In this document: piece after piece, positions 22,588 through 35,800 of the stretch | How the letters are laid out: every line of letters begins with the position of its first letter | How positions within the stretch are numbered: position 1 is the stretch's first letter | DNA from: Dugong dugon | Lineage: Eukaryota > Chordata > Mammalia > Sirenia > Dugongidae | Reading direction: 5' to 3' | Length of the DNA stretch: 64,000 nt | NCBI GenBank assembly: GCA_030035585.1 | Contig: CM057465.1 | Span: forward strand, 30,026,001-30,090,000 | Made by a program: the position numbers and the translations under genes | Notes under the pieces: model-generated | Database searches by the model: none | Told to the model about the DNA's origin: nothing | What the model saw: only the letters and a program-made list of their open reading frames with translations

Positions 22588-23031
22588 ACCACAGCCTGAA
22601 TCTAGGACACAATATTACACCAGCCAGGTATCAACCTAGGAAATGAACTCTCAAGGACTATTCAAAACCAAAAGATTTACAAAAGAGAACCAGAGAGGTT
22701 AATCTGCAAATGACAACAACATCATAACAATAAAATAGGGAATAAATGGTGTAGGTATAAAACTTTCTAATGAAGAGGAAGGCAAGGTGATACCGAGTGA
22801 TAATAGACTAGTTCAAACCTAGAAAGATTAGGCTACATTTCAAGGTAACCAGAAAGAAAGTTAACAAACATACAAATCAAAATAAAGAAGAAAAACACAA
22901 AGTCTCAGTAAAAACAAAATCTACATAAACAAAAGAAATGAAAAAAATTCCACAAACAAAAGGAATTCAGCACAGAAGAGTAACAGGAACAAAGAAAACA
23001 TCTTCACCACCAAAAAAAAAAGCATTACAAA

Positions 23032-26000
23032 ATGACAGCAATAAACTCACATCTATCAATAATTACACTGAACAGAAATGGTCTAAAAGCATCCATAAAG
23101 AGACAGAGAATGACACAAAGAATAAAAAAACAGAATCCATCTATATGCTGTCTAAAAGAGACACACCTTAGGAACTAAGCCATAAATTTGTAAAAAAATC
23201 AAAGAATGGAAAAAATATATAAAGCAAACCACGACCAAAAAAGAGCAGGAGTGGCATTAATAATTTGAGATAAAATAGACTTTAAAACAAAATCCACCTT
23301 AAAAGACAAAGAAGGGCACTATAGAATGATTAAAGGGACTATCCGTCATGAAGACATAACCATAATAAATATCTATGCACCCAATCACAGGGCTCCAAAA
23401 TACATAAAACAAACTCTAACAGCACTGAAAGGAGAAATTGACAGTTCCACAATAATAGTAGGAGACTTCAAAACATCACTCTCGGTAAAGGACAGAACAT
23501 CTAGAAAGAAACTCAGCAAAGATACAGACCTAAAAGCTACAATCAGCCAACTTGACCTCATAGACATATACAGAACACTGCACCAAACAGCTGCAAAATA
23601 CACATTGTTTTCCAACGCACATGAACTTTCCCAGAATGGACCACATCTTAGGTCACAGACCAACCCTCAACAAAATTCAAAACTCTGAGATAATACAAAG
23701 TGTCTTCTCTGTCCACAATGTCATCAAAGTAGAAATTATCAGCAGGAAGAAGAGCAAGGAAAATAAATTAATTACATTACATGGAAATCAAATAACACCT
23801 TGCTTAAAAACCACTGGGTAATAGAAGAAATCAGAGATGGAATCCAAAAATCCCTAGAATCAAATAAGAAGGAAAACACATCATACCAAAACCTTTGGGA
23901 TACAGCAAAGGCAGTCTTCAGAGGACAATTTATAGCAATAGAGGTACACATCAGAAAAGAAAAAAGGGAAAAAAAGTCAAAACATTAGCTATACAACTCA
24001 AACAAATAGAAAGAGAACAGCAAAAGAAGTCCATAGCCACCAGAAGAAAGGAAATAATAAAGATCAGAGCAGAAATTAAATGAAATAGAGAACAGAAAAG
24101 CAATAGAAAGTATCAATAAAACCAAAAGTTGTTCCTTTGAAAGGATCAACAAAATCAACAAACCACTAGCCAAACTGACAAAAGAAAAACAGGAGAGGAG
24201 GCAAACAACCCAAATAAGAAATGAAATGGGGGACATTACAACAGATCCAACTGAAATAAAAAGGATCATAACAGAGTACAATGAAAAACTATACTCCAAC
24301 AAATTGGAAAACGTAGTTTAACTGGACAAATTTCTAGAAACACACTACCTACCCAGTCTAATGCAAAATGATGTTGAAAATCTGAGCAGACCCATAACAA
24401 GAGTAGAGATTGAAAAGGTAATAAAAACAAAACAAAACAAAACAACTCCCAACAAAAAAAAGCCTTGGTGCAGATGGTTTCACTGGAGAATTCTACCAAA
24501 CATTCAGAGAAGAGCTTACACCAGTCCTACTCAAATTTTTCAGAACATAGAAAAGTAGCAAAATTTCCAAATTCATTCTATGAAGCCAACATAACCCTGA
24601 TACCAAAACCAGGCAAAGACACCACAAAAACAGAAAACTGCAGACCAATATCTCTCATGAATATAAATGAAAAAGTTTTCTACAAAATTCTAGCCAATAA
24701 AATTCAGCATCATGTAAAAAAATAATACACCACAACCAAGTAGGATTCATAGCAGGTATGCAAGGATGGTTCAACATTAGAAAATCAATCAATGTAATCC
24801 ACCATATAAATAAAAGGAAAGAAAAGAATAACATGATTATCTCAATAGAAGCAGAAAAGACATTCAACAAAGTCCAACACCTATTCCTGATAAAAACTCC
24901 CAATAAAATAGGTATAGAAGGGAAATTTCTCAACATAATAAAGGACATCTATATAAAACCAACAGCCAACATCATTCTTAATGGAAAGAGGCTGAAAGCA
25001 TTCTCCTTGAGAACAGGAACATGACAAGGATGCCCTTTATCTCCATTCCTATTCAACATCGTGCTGGAAGTCCTAGCTAGAGCAATAAGGCAAGAAAAAG
25101 AAATAAAGGCATCCAAACTGGTAATGAAGAAGTTAAACTGTCCCTGTTTGTGGATGATATGATACTATACATAGAAAACCCTAAGGTCTCCACAAGAAAA
25201 CTACTGGAACTAATAGAAAGATTCAGCAGAGTGGTAGGATACAAGATAAACATACAAAAATCAGTTGGATTCCTATACACCAATAAAGAAAATGATGAAA
25301 AGGAAATCAGGAAAACAATACCATTTATAATAGCCCCTAAAAAAATAAAATGCTTAGGAATAAAACTAACCAAGGATGTAAAAGACCTGTACAAAACAAA
25401 AAAACAAAAAAACTACAAAACACTACTGCAAGAAAGCAAAAGAGATCTACATAAATGGAAAAACAAACCATGCTCATGGATAGGTAGACTCAACACTGTG
25501 AAAATAACAATTTTACCCAAAGCAAATTACAAATACAATGGAATCCCAATCCAAGTACCAACAACATTCTTTAAAGAGATAGAAAATCATTAACTTTATA
25601 TGGGAAGGGAAGACACCCCAGATAAGTAAAGCACTATTGAAGATGGATAAAGTAGGAGGACTCCCACTACCTGACCTCAGAACCTACTATACAGCTAAGG
25701 TAGTCAGAACAGCCTGGTACTGGTACAATGACAGATACACTGACCAATGGAGCAGAATTGAGAACCCAGATGTAAATCCATCCACCTATGGTCACCTGAC
25801 CTTTGACTAGGGCCCAAAGTCCATCAAATGTGGAAAAGACAGTCTTTTTAACAAATCTGCAAAAAATGAAACAGGACCCATACCTCACACCATACACAAA
25901 AACTAATTCAAAATGGATCAAGACCTAAAGCCAAAACTATAAAGATCATAGAAGAAAAAGTAGGATCAACACTACAGGCCCTTACACAGGGCATTAACAG

Positions 26001-26303
26001 GATACAAACCATAACTAACAACACACAAACTCCAGAAGATAAGCTAGATAACTGGAATCTTCTAAAAATTAAACACTTAGGCTCATCAAAAAACTTCACC
26101 AAAAGAGTGAAAAGAGAACCTACTGACTGGGAAAACATTTTTGGTTATGACAAATCCAGCAAAGGTCTAATCTCTAAAATCTACAGGAAAATCCAACACC
26201 TCTACAACAAAAAGAAAAATAATCCAATTAAAAAATGGGCAAAGGAAATGAATAGACACTTCACTAAAGAAGACATTAAAGCAGCTAACAGACACATGAG
26301 GAA
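23032..26303 (+). pseudogene. L1 copy A ORF2 (endonuclease-reverse transcriptase), broken and truncated
   Basis: ORF2 nicks target DNA and reverse-transcribes L1 RNA at the nick. The start ATGACAGCAATAAACTC matches that of copy D. Endonuclease motifs are seen (IINIYAPNHRAPK; GDFKTSLSVKDR, where GDFN is usual). The RT core holds CPLSPFLFN-like sequence and [12 protein letters not shown] (FVDD at 25147-25158), where FADD is usual. The C-terminal third stops at about 26301, before the cysteine-rich motif. Frames are broken at many places (pieces at 23326-23688, 24758-25024, 25150-25593). Non-functional. Confidence 0.85.
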
Positions 26304-26522
26304 TTCAATCTTCTTCCTTTCCACTTCCACCAAATGGGGATAAAAAATCACTTAAGAGGTTATTTTTTATTCTAATGGTTCTAGTGAAAAAAAGAAGTAT
26401 TAACATTTTCACAGGTGTTTAATTGAAGTTAAGGACAAGTAATAGTTGAATTTGATAATTTGCTTACTAACTTTATGAGAGACATACATATCCATAATTT
26501 ATATTATTTCTCAATCTAATTG
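26304..26522. other. Short single-copy interval
   Basis: AT-rich sequence between the broken L1 copy A and a solo LTR. No feature seen. Confidence 0.5.
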
Positions 26523-26527
26523 GATAG

Positions 26528-27050
26528 TGTCTTAGTTATCTAGTGCTGCTATACCAGAAATATCACAAGTGGATAGCTTTAACAAAAAGAAGTTTATTCT
26601 CTCACAGTCTGGGAGGCTAGAATTCCAAATTCAGTGTGCCAGCTCCAGGGGAAGGCTTTCTGTCTCTGTCGGCTCTGAGGGAAGGTCATTGTCATCAATC
26701 TTTCCCTGGTCTAGGAGCTTCTCAGGGCAGGGAACTTGGGCCCAGAGGAAATGATCTGCTCCCGGCACTACGTTCTTGGCAGTGTGAAGTCCCTGTGTCT
26801 CTCTGCCGGCTTTTCTGTTTTATATCTCAAAAGAGATTGGCTTAAAACACAACCTAATCTTGTAGACTGAGTCCTGCCTCATTAACATAACTGCCACTAA
26901 TCCCACCTCATTAACATCATAGATGTAGGATTTATAATACATAGGAAAATCATATCAGCTGACTAAATGGTGGACAATCACACAATACTGGGAATCATGG
27001 ACTAGCCAAGTTGACACACATTTTTGGGGTACACAATTCAATCCATAGCA
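26528..27050 (-). mobile_element. Solo MaLR LTR with 5-bp target duplication
   Basis: Complete LTR, 523 bp, minus orientation: starts TGTCTTAGTTATC and ends ATCCATAGCA, so it keeps the TG...CA termini. GATAG flanks both ends (26523-26527 and 27051-27055), as expected for integrase-mediated insertion. It belongs to the same family as the LTR parts at 19913-21544: the shared sequence includes the reverse complement of CTCTTTGTTAAA, and TTTTATATCTCAAAAGAGA carries the TATA box in reverse. A solo LTR results from recombination between two LTRs of a provirus. Confidence 0.9.
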
Positions 27051-27089
27051 GATAGTTAAATTGTTTTTCTTACCCAAACTTTTAAAAAG

Positions 27090-27147
27090 AATGTAACATA
27101 GAGTAGCTATGAGTCAGAATCGACTCAACGGCAATTTTTTTTTTTTT
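27090..27147 (+). mobile_element. AfroSINE 3' fragment
   Basis: Only the last part of the SINE is present (GAGTAGCTATGAGTCAGAAT, CGACTCAACGGCAA) followed by a T run of 12. Confidence 0.75.
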
Positions 27148-28859
27148 AAATGGGGAGTTGGACATCAGATTACCTTCCACTTAGCCAGTATCAATGTATG
27201 GTAATAATAAATAATCCCACTTTTATTTATTATTGTTTAGTTATTTCAAACTAGGCAACTGGTATAATATTTGTGTTCTGGTCAAGTTTCAGCCCTCCGT
27301 CAGCAACACTGAATTTCAAAGACTTCCATCTTATGCACTATTGGTCATGTGAAGCAAGATAAATTTTGATGTAACACGACTGGCATGAAGACAGGTGTTC
27401 CAGGAGTTGACTGCAAATATCATAAAGATTTGCATTATTGAACCAACTTGAGAAACTCTTTGAAGTAAAATATTCCACACATAATGATGTAATTCAGAAA
27501 GCAAATCACAAAAACTGTGCGAAATATGCTCCAATTATAGCGTATAGGTAAAGTGGAAAGACTCTAAAAAAATTCCAGCCATAATGTATCTAATTAATAA
27601 TATCCTTATTAATAATACAAACTTTGCTGATAACAGAATTTTCTTTAAATTTACTTATAAATAACACTATCACACTTGGCCTGCATTAGGTTTGTTGTCA
27701 TGTGTCATATAAACAGTTTTGCAAATCTGTGACCCATAACTAGTTTTCTACAGAACTTGATGTATCAAAAAATCAGTGCAGAGTTTTTTTTATGTGAAGA
27801 CAAGTTCTGAGAAGGCTGTTTGGGCAAATAAAATCTCTGCCCAATCCTCCAAAGTATTTCCAATCACTTGGTATGTCATTGATGGATTTTTATGTCGCTC
27901 TTGAAATCAGTAACACACCCAATTTGAACCGACACACATCCCACTCCTTACTCTGAATGTGTCAGCAGTTAAACTGAAGCATATTTATTTTACTGCCTGA
28001 TGAATTGAAGAATAAACTATTAATCACAGATATTCCTTTCCTTTTCCCAATCCTTGATGGATGTTCTTGTATACATGATGTCATTGATGGGTATTTAGTC
28101 CACTTCTGTAAATAGTGATGCATAAAAGTTTAACTGCAGGTACATGCCTTTTCCACTCTTAATGCATAAAAATGTAATTGCCACATTACTGAAAGATAAT
28201 GGATTGCATCACTTTAGGACCTAAGTTATTCCCTGCTAGTTTCTTTCTTAGGAAGATTCATTAACATGAGTAACTATTATTTTTTGTTTAGGGAACTACA
28301 ATAGTTCATACATTGAAGAACTACTTACCAACCACACTACTAAGCTCTTTAGGACCTTTGGGCTGTGGCTTTGTGTTATATTCCCAATGGCTAACGTATC
28401 TTTCAGCATGGACATTTGATGAATCAATAATTAAACTATTTAGTGGAAATACAGCTATTAAATCTCTATCAATCCATTCATAGTCCAATCTTAAAAGAGT
28501 AGCCCGCACAGCTGACTATAGTTCCTTTTTCCACCCACATCTCAAAGCCCTCCAATTTGACTTATACCCCTCCAAATCATTTGAAAGTATTGTTACAACT
28601 TAATGAATTTCTGTGCTTATTTTATTGATTTTTTTCTGTCTATTTTTTGGATGTGTGATCCTGCTGACTATCTTCTTAAAATTTTCATCTTTTCATTTAT
28701 TATGTATAACTCTCTGTTTTTTGTTTCTTCCTTCTAGTTTTTACTTGATCTCTATTTTTGACCATCTTCTCAACCACAACTACAACTACAATTTTTATGT
28801 ATGTTACTTTTTCCAGTCTTAAACCACCTAATCCATTCTTAACATTATCTGAAAATAAT
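27148..28859. other. Single-copy AT-rich sequence
   Basis: About 1.7 kb without a recognisable gene or repeat family. Short frames (for example 28613-28822) are hydrophobic because of T-rich composition. Confidence 0.5.
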
Positions 28860-29440
28860 TTTTCTGAAATGCATATCTGTTTACATCACATCTTTGCTTA
28901 ATATAATTTAATATTTTTATCATTTATAAGGTCAAAATATGAGCACTGTGTGCAAAACTCTTCATATTATGGCCTCCATCAGCAGCTCACAAACCATCTC
29001 CTTCTTGTCTCACACACAAACCCTACATTCTAGACAAAATGCATGGTACAAATTGTGGCTATTCAAATGGGCCATGATTTCTCACACCCTTTGACAAACT
29101 AGTCCTCTCTGCTTGGATAGCTACTTCCTCCTTCTTTTCTACATTTTGAATGCTTATTTTCCAAAAATAATTTAAATCAAATTTTACCTCCTCTGTTAAG
29201 ATTTTTCTTACCTCCTGGGACTAGGCACTCCCGTATCTAATTTCTCCTGAAAATGTTTGCATATCACAATGTAGTATTTTCTGATTGAAGTATCTGTATG
29301 TCTGCTTTTATGCTATTATGAATAGGTTATTTCAAAATAGCTAGTGTATTCTGTCTATTCTTATATCCACAGAAACTAGCCCGGTGTCTAGCATATAACT
29401 GACACTTAAAAATATTTACTGAAAGAAGGATTGAAATTAG
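28860..29440 (+). mobile_element. L2 LINE 3' region
   Basis: The order follows the L2 3' end: CACTGTGTGCAAAACTC, CTCTCTGCTTGGATAGCT, AAATTTTACCTCCTCTGTTA, TTTCTTACCTCC, and the closing AACTAGCCCGGTGTCTAGCA, TAACTGACACTTAAAAATAT, TTACTGAA. The match is loose but ordered over more than 500 bp. Confidence 0.65.
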
Positions 29441-29631
29441 AAGATTTAGAGGCACAGTTAATGATTTTTGATTTAAAGATTTTAATCATGATAGAGAAAA
29501 GAAGATGTGTATTACAAGTAAATATACACATGTTATCTAAAAACAGGATTTTTTTTCTAAATCATCTTTATGAAATCAATGTACTAGGTTCTTTGAAGGG
29601 GATTAAGTATATATTTAAAAAATTAATAGCC

Positions 29632-29842
29632 CAAAACCAAGCCCACTGCCATTGAGTTGATTCTAACTCATAGAGACCCTATCTATAGGACAAAGTAGAA
29701 TGGCCTCCTAGGGTTTCCAAGGCTATCATATTTACAGAAGCAGACTGCCACATTTTTCTCCTGCAGAGTGGCTGGTGGTTTTGAAATGCAGATCTTTCAG
29801 TTAAGCATCTGATCACTTAACCAGTGTACCACCTGGGCTCAA
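29632..29842 (-). mobile_element. AfroSINE, full length
   Basis: Minus-strand copy with tail (ATTGAGTTGATTCTAACTCA), central segment (CATATTTACAGAAGCAGACT) and head (ACCACCTGGGCTC). Includes the central segment missing from the shorter copies. Confidence 0.87.
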
Positions 29843-30017
29843 CAGGAGAATAAAGGAGTAAAAAAAAAAAAAAAAAAATTCCAGAAAGGGAGTCTTTCCT
29901 GTTCAAAACTATGAAAGTGTGACATCAGATGGCACATTGATTAAAGGGATGATTTGGTATGGCTGAAGAATTTGGTGAAAGGAAGATAGGTATTACATTA
30001 AAAACAGATGGAAAATA

Positions 30018-31384
30018 GGAGGTGTGGCCAAGATGGTGGAATAGTCAGGCACTTCCTGTCATCCCTATTACAACAAAGACCCCCCCAAAAAAATGAATCA
30101 AATATATATGACAATCGAGGAACAGTAATCATCAAAGACAAAGCTGAAGAATTGGACTGAGTGGCAGGTGGAAGGAGAAACAAGTCAAAAGCAGTGGAAA
30201 CGGTGAACTACAGATCACAGATTCACTGGCGCCCTGCTAGCTGAGTCTGCACAGCACACATGGGCTGAGGAAAGCAGCAACATCTCAAGCTGAGGCCCAC
30301 CACATATGGTGTAGCTAGGCTGCAGTGAATCTCCATGAACCTCAAGAATTAAACAGGAGCAATACCGGACTTGTGAAAGTTAAGTGCAAACTCTCTACCT
30401 AATGCATGCACTGGCAAAATAACCCCTCCTACTCCAGAGTTGCACAGTAGAGAAGCACTTCCTTCCCTTAACCCACCCCCCACCCAACTCTGGCATCAGT
30501 CCCATGGCATTCAAGAACGCCAAGCCCCATAAGCCAGGGACTCATGGCCAGTCAGGAGTCCCTTGCCTTTTGCCCAGCCACTGGCATATGAGGTCTGCAG
30601 ATTTGCAGTGCCCCTCACCCCCACCCAGTCCTTTGTGGGCCGATTCAATACTGCACACCCTCATTAGCATAAAACAGCAGAGCACACACCTGAAGTTCAT
30701 TTTCACCTGCAGCAGTCTAAGTGGAACTGCAGAGTTGTGACATTCAACACCACCCTGCCCCCTAAGAAGAGGCCTCACCCACCCACACCAGGTTCCTGAG
30801 GGCTGGTGGTATCCCCTATTCCATCTGGCCACCCACGACAGGGGTCTGAGAACTACTGGTGACTCCCAATCCCTCCAGCTGATTGCACCGGGTGACCAAG
30901 GACTGGCTACACTACTCCGCAACTACTCACTCTAGTGGATAGGGACACTCCCTCCATCCAGGCACCCGGAGGTAGTGATCAGCCCCTATCTTGCCCACAC
31001 AATGCCCCCCGCTGCAGACAGAGAACTGTGTCTACACTGAACACCCTCACACAGCACTGTCTGCCTAGGACTGTAGGGGAGAGTCTGCACCACACACTCG
31101 GTGACAGACAACCCAACTACTTGTGCCCTGAAGAACCTTACCCATGCAAGAACAGTGAACAGACTCCTGGGATCATACACCTAGCAGCTGCTTGTATCAC
31201 CTGGAGACAGGATGTGAGAGCTTCAAGGACACCAATAACCAAGGTAGCTCACATCCCAAACCTACTTGGGCATAACCAAAAAAAAAAAAAAAAAAAGAGG
31301 ACACAGTAAACAAAACTACAATAAATAAATATAATACCTTATTGATGCCTTGGAGATAACAGTCAATATAAAATCACGTAAAGA
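30018..31384 (+). promoter_or_regulatory. L1 copy B 5'UTR, unrelated to that of copy A
   Basis: About 1.35 kb of C-rich, GC-moderate sequence starting GGCCAAGATGGTGGAATAGT. It contains CACCC/CACCCC-type motifs and loosely repeated phrases (CCTGAGGGCTGGTGG at 30794 and GTCTGAGAACTACTGGTGAC at 30844). I see none of the GTGTGCCATCT modules of copy A. A 126-codon antisense frame (30542-30922) and a 124-codon sense frame (30935-31309) are present but have no recognised family. Promoter role is inferred from position. Confidence 0.6.
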
Positions 31385-32411
31385 AGCAGAACAAGACAGA
31401 TCCAGCTAGCTACCAAAATAAAGAACCAGAAAATCTTCAAGAAGAAGATAAGGCAATGGAATTATCTGAAAAAGAATTCAAAAGAGTAATATATAGAGTT
31501 TTCCAAGAAATCAGGAAGCAGATCAGGCAAAACTCAGACCAAGTCAAAGAACACACACATAAAGAAAAGAAAATTTCAGGAAAACAGTACAAGAACTAAA
31601 GGAAAGAAAAAACAGGCTGCTAGAAACTATAAGAGACAGCAACTAGAAATACAAGAGATGAACAATACAATTTCAGAATTAAACCCCTCAATAGAAGGTC
31701 ATAGGAGAATTGAGACAACAGAAGTCAGAACTAGTGAGATTGAAGATAAATCCCTTGACACCAATTTGTTTGAGGAAAAATCAGAAATATGAATGAAAAA
31801 AAAAAAATGAAGAAAGCCTAAGAATTTTGTGGGACACTATCAAGAGGAAAAAATTATGAGTGATCAGAGTACCAGAAGAAGGGAGAGGATAACAGAATAC
31901 ACAGAGAATTGTTAAAGATTTGCTGGCAGAAAACTTCCTTAATATCATTAAAGATGACAAGATATTTCTCCAAGAAGCCCAAGGAACCTCATGCAGGATA
32001 GACCCCAAAAGAAAATAACCAAGACATAGCATAATCAAACTTGCCAAAACCAAAGACAAAGAAAGAATCTTGAGAGTAGCTAGGGATAAACAAATAGTCA
32101 CCTACAAAGGAGAATGAATAAGACTAAGCTCTGACTACTCAGAAGAAACCATGCAGGTAAGAAGGCAGTGGGATGACATATATAAAGTCCTCAAGGGAAA
32201 AAATTGCTGACCAAGAATTATATATCCAGCAAAATTGTCTCTCAAATACAATGGTGAACTTAAGTCATTTCTAGAGAAATGGAAATTTGTGAAAACCAGA
32301 TCAAAATTACAAGAACTATTAAAGGAAGTCCTCCAGTTAGAGAACCAACAACATCAGACAACAATCCAAGATGAAGACACAAGACAGATCAGCCAGATAC
32401 CACCCAGATAG
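31385..32411 (+). pseudogene. L1 copy B ORF1, broken
   Basis: Homologous in order to ORF1 of copies A and D: an ELSEKEFKRVIYRVFQEI-like N-terminal segment from 31456, the RRM part (AENFLNIIKDDK-like at about 31930-31970) and the C-terminal domain ending in ELLKEVLQLENQQH. A TAG closes the frame near 32409. Multiple stops and frameshifts; no frame longer than about 100 codons survives on this strand. ORF1 would have been the RNA-binding partner of ORF2. Confidence 0.75.
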
Positions 32412-32804
32412 GGAATTCACAAAAATAAATCAAAGCTGTAAGTCTGAAAATAGGGAACCTGAGAAGTCAATATGTAAACAATGACAACATCAAAACAAAA
32501 AAGAAGGAATAAACAGAGTAGTCATAGAACTTCCATATGGAGAGGAAGTCAAGGCAATAGCAAGAAACAAAAGACTGGATTAAACTTGGAAAAATAAATG
32601 TAAATTTCATGGTAATCACAAAAGAAGCTAACAAACATAACCAACGAAATAAAAAAAAAAGAAGAAAAACGTAAAGATTGAGTAATAACAAAATCGACAA
32701 TAAAGAGATGAAAGAAAATACACAAACAAAAAGAACTCAGCACAGAAAATTAAGCACAATAAAGAAACAGTCAACACCACACATATGCAAAAAAATAAAT
32801 CAAA

Positions 32805-35800
32805 ATGACAGAAGTAAACTCCTACCTATCAATAATTACAGTGAATGTAAATGGTCTAAATGAACCAGTAAAAGACAGAGAGTGACAGAATGGGATAAAA
32901 AACACAATCTGACTATATGCTGTCTACAAGAGACACCCCTTAGACACAAAGACATAAACGAACTAAAACTCAATGGATGGAAAAATGTATATCAAGCAAA
33001 CAACAACAAAAAAAGAGCAGCACTAGCAGTATTAACCTCTGATAAAATGGACTTTAAAGCAAAATATGCAATAAAAGATAAAACCAAAAAACAAACCTGT
33101 TGCTGTCAAGTCAATTCCCACTCATAGCGACCCCACAGAACAGAGCAGAAGCGCCCCATAGAGTTTCCAAGGAGTGGCTGGTGGATTCAAACTGCCGACC
33201 TTTTGGTTAGCAGCTGAACTCTTAACCACTGTGCCACAAGGGCTCTATTATGGATAAAGAGGGACACTATATAATGACTAAAGAGCCAGTATACCAGGAA
33301 GACATAACCAGAATAAATATATAAGCACCCAATGATAGGGCTCCAAAACACATAAAACAAACTCTAATAGCATTGAAAAGAGAATTAGAAAGATCCATAA
33401 TAATAGTAGGAGACTTCAACCCACCACTTTCGGTGAAGGACAGAAAATCTGGAAAGAAACTCAGTAAAGATACAAAGACTTAATGCCACTATCAACCAAC
33501 TTGACCTCATAGATATATACAGAACCCTCCACCCAACAGTAGCTAAGTATACATTCTTTTCCAACACACATGGAACATTCTCCAGTATAGAACACATTTT
33601 AGGCCACAAAGCAAGTCTTAACAAAATCCAAAATATTAAAATAATACAAAGCATCTTCTCTGACCATAACTCCATAAAAGTAGAAATCAATAACAGAAAC
33701 AGCAAGGAAAAAAAAAAATCAAATACTTGGAAACTGAACAACACCTTGCTCAAAACCTACTGGGTTATAAAAGAAATTAAGGATGAAATAAAGCAATTCA
33801 TAAAATCAAATGAGAATGAAAACACATCTTACCAAAACCTTTGGGATACAGCAAAAGCAGTGCTTGGAGGTCAATTTATAGCAATCAACACACACATCAA
33901 AAAAGAAGAAAGGGCCAAAATCAAAATGTTAACCCTACAAATAGAAAGAGAGCAGCAAAAGAAACTCTCAGGCACCAGAAGAAAGGAAATAATAAGGATT
34001 AGAGCAGAAATACATAAAAGAAAGAATAGAAAAACAATTGAAAGAATCAACAAGACCAAAAGTTGGTTCTTTGAAAAGATCAACAAAATCCACAAACCCC
34101 TGACCAAACTGACAAAAGAAAAACAGGAGAGGAAGCAAATAACCTGAATAAGAAACGTGATAGGTGATATCACAGCTGGTCCAACTGCAATAGAAAGGAT
34201 CATAACAGAATACAATGAAAAATTGTACTCCAAAAAATTTGAAAACCTAGAGGAAATGGCAAATTTCTGGAAACACACTACCTAGCTAAACTAACACAAA
34301 CCAAGGTAGAAAACATAAACAAATCCATAACAAATGAAGAGACTTAAGAGGTAATAAAAAAATTCCAACAAAAAAAAGGCCCTGACCTGGATGGTTTCAC
34401 TGGAGAGTTCTACCAAACTTTCAAAGAAGAGCTAACGCCAATACTACTAAAGCTATTTCAGACCATAGAAAAGGAAGGAATACTCCCGAACTGATTCTAT
34501 GAAGCCAGCATAATCCTGATCCCAAAGCCAGGCAAAGACACCACAAAAAAAGAAAACTACAAACCAACATCCCTCATGAACATAGACACAAAAATCCTCA
34601 CTAAATTTTAGCCTATAAAATTCAACAGCATATCAAAAAAATAATACTTCACAACCAACTGGGATTCATACCAGGTATGCAGGAATGTTTCAACATTAGA
34701 AAATTAATCAACGTTATCCACCACATAAACGAAACAAAAGAACTACATGAACTTATCAATCGACACAGAAAAGGCATTTGTCAAAGTCCAACACCCATTC
34801 CTGACAAAAACTCTCTGCAAAACAGGAATAGAAGGGAAATTCCTCAACATAATAAAGGGCATTTATACAAAGTCAACAGCCTATATCATTCTAAACATAG
34901 AGAGACTTAAAGCATTCCTTTTGAGAATGGGAACCAGACAAGGATGTCCTTTATCACCACTCTTATTCAGCACTGTGCTGGAGGTCCTAGCTAGAGCATT
35001 AGGGCAATAAAAAGAAATAAAGGGCATCCAAACTGGTAAGGAAGAGGTAAAATTATTCCTATTTGCAGATGATATGATCTTATACATAGAAAATCCCAAA
35101 GAATCCACAGGAAAGCTACTAGAACTAATAGGTTACAGCAAAGTAGCAGGATATAAGGCAAACATAAAAATCAGTGGGATTCCTCTATACCAAAACAGAG
35201 AATTTTGAAAAGGAAATCACCAAATCAATACCATTTACAGTAGCCCCTCCCCCCCACCAAGAGATAAACTGCTTAGGAATATATCTAACCAGGGACGTAA
35301 AAGACCCATACAAAGAAAACTACACAACACTACTGCGAGAAACCAAGAGACCTACATAAGTGTAATAACAGACTATCCTCACAGATAGGAACACTCAACA
35401 TTGTGAAAATTTCAATTTTACCCAAAGTAATCTACAGATACAATGCACTCTCGATCCAAATTCCAACAGTACTTTTTAATGAGATGGAGAAACAGATCAT
35501 CAACTTTATATGGAAAGGGAAGGGGCCCTGGATAAGTAAAGCATTACTGAAGAAGAACAAAGTGGGAGGCCTCACACTACCTGATTTTAGAACCTATTAT
35601 ACAGCCATGGTAGTAAAAACAGCTTGGTACTTGTACAACAACAAATACATAGGCCAATGGAATAGAATTCAGAATCCAGATGTAAATTCATCCACGTATG
35701 ATCAGCTGATATTTGACAAAGGCCCAAAGCCCATTAAATGGGAAATAGACAGTCTCTTTAACAAATGGTGCTGGCATAACTGCATACCCATCTGTAAAAA

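Larger units (their letters stand above)
18071..26303 (+). mobile_element. L1 copy A, long, 3'-truncated, carrying a MaLR insert
   Basis: Plus-strand LINE-1 with a 5'UTR (18071 to about 21582, interrupted by a MaLR insert at 19913-21564), an ORF1 remnant (to 22587), a 444-bp spacer and an ORF2 remnant (23032-26303). The start AGAAGGTAGAGCCAACATGG resembles the usual L1 5' end (gccaagatgg). ORF2 sequence breaks off after GACACATGAGG at about 26301, before the C-terminal cysteine motif. No 3'UTR or poly(A) follows, so the 3' end was lost by deletion, not by normal 5' truncation. Its reading frames contain many stops and shifts, so it is inactive. Confidence 0.9.
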
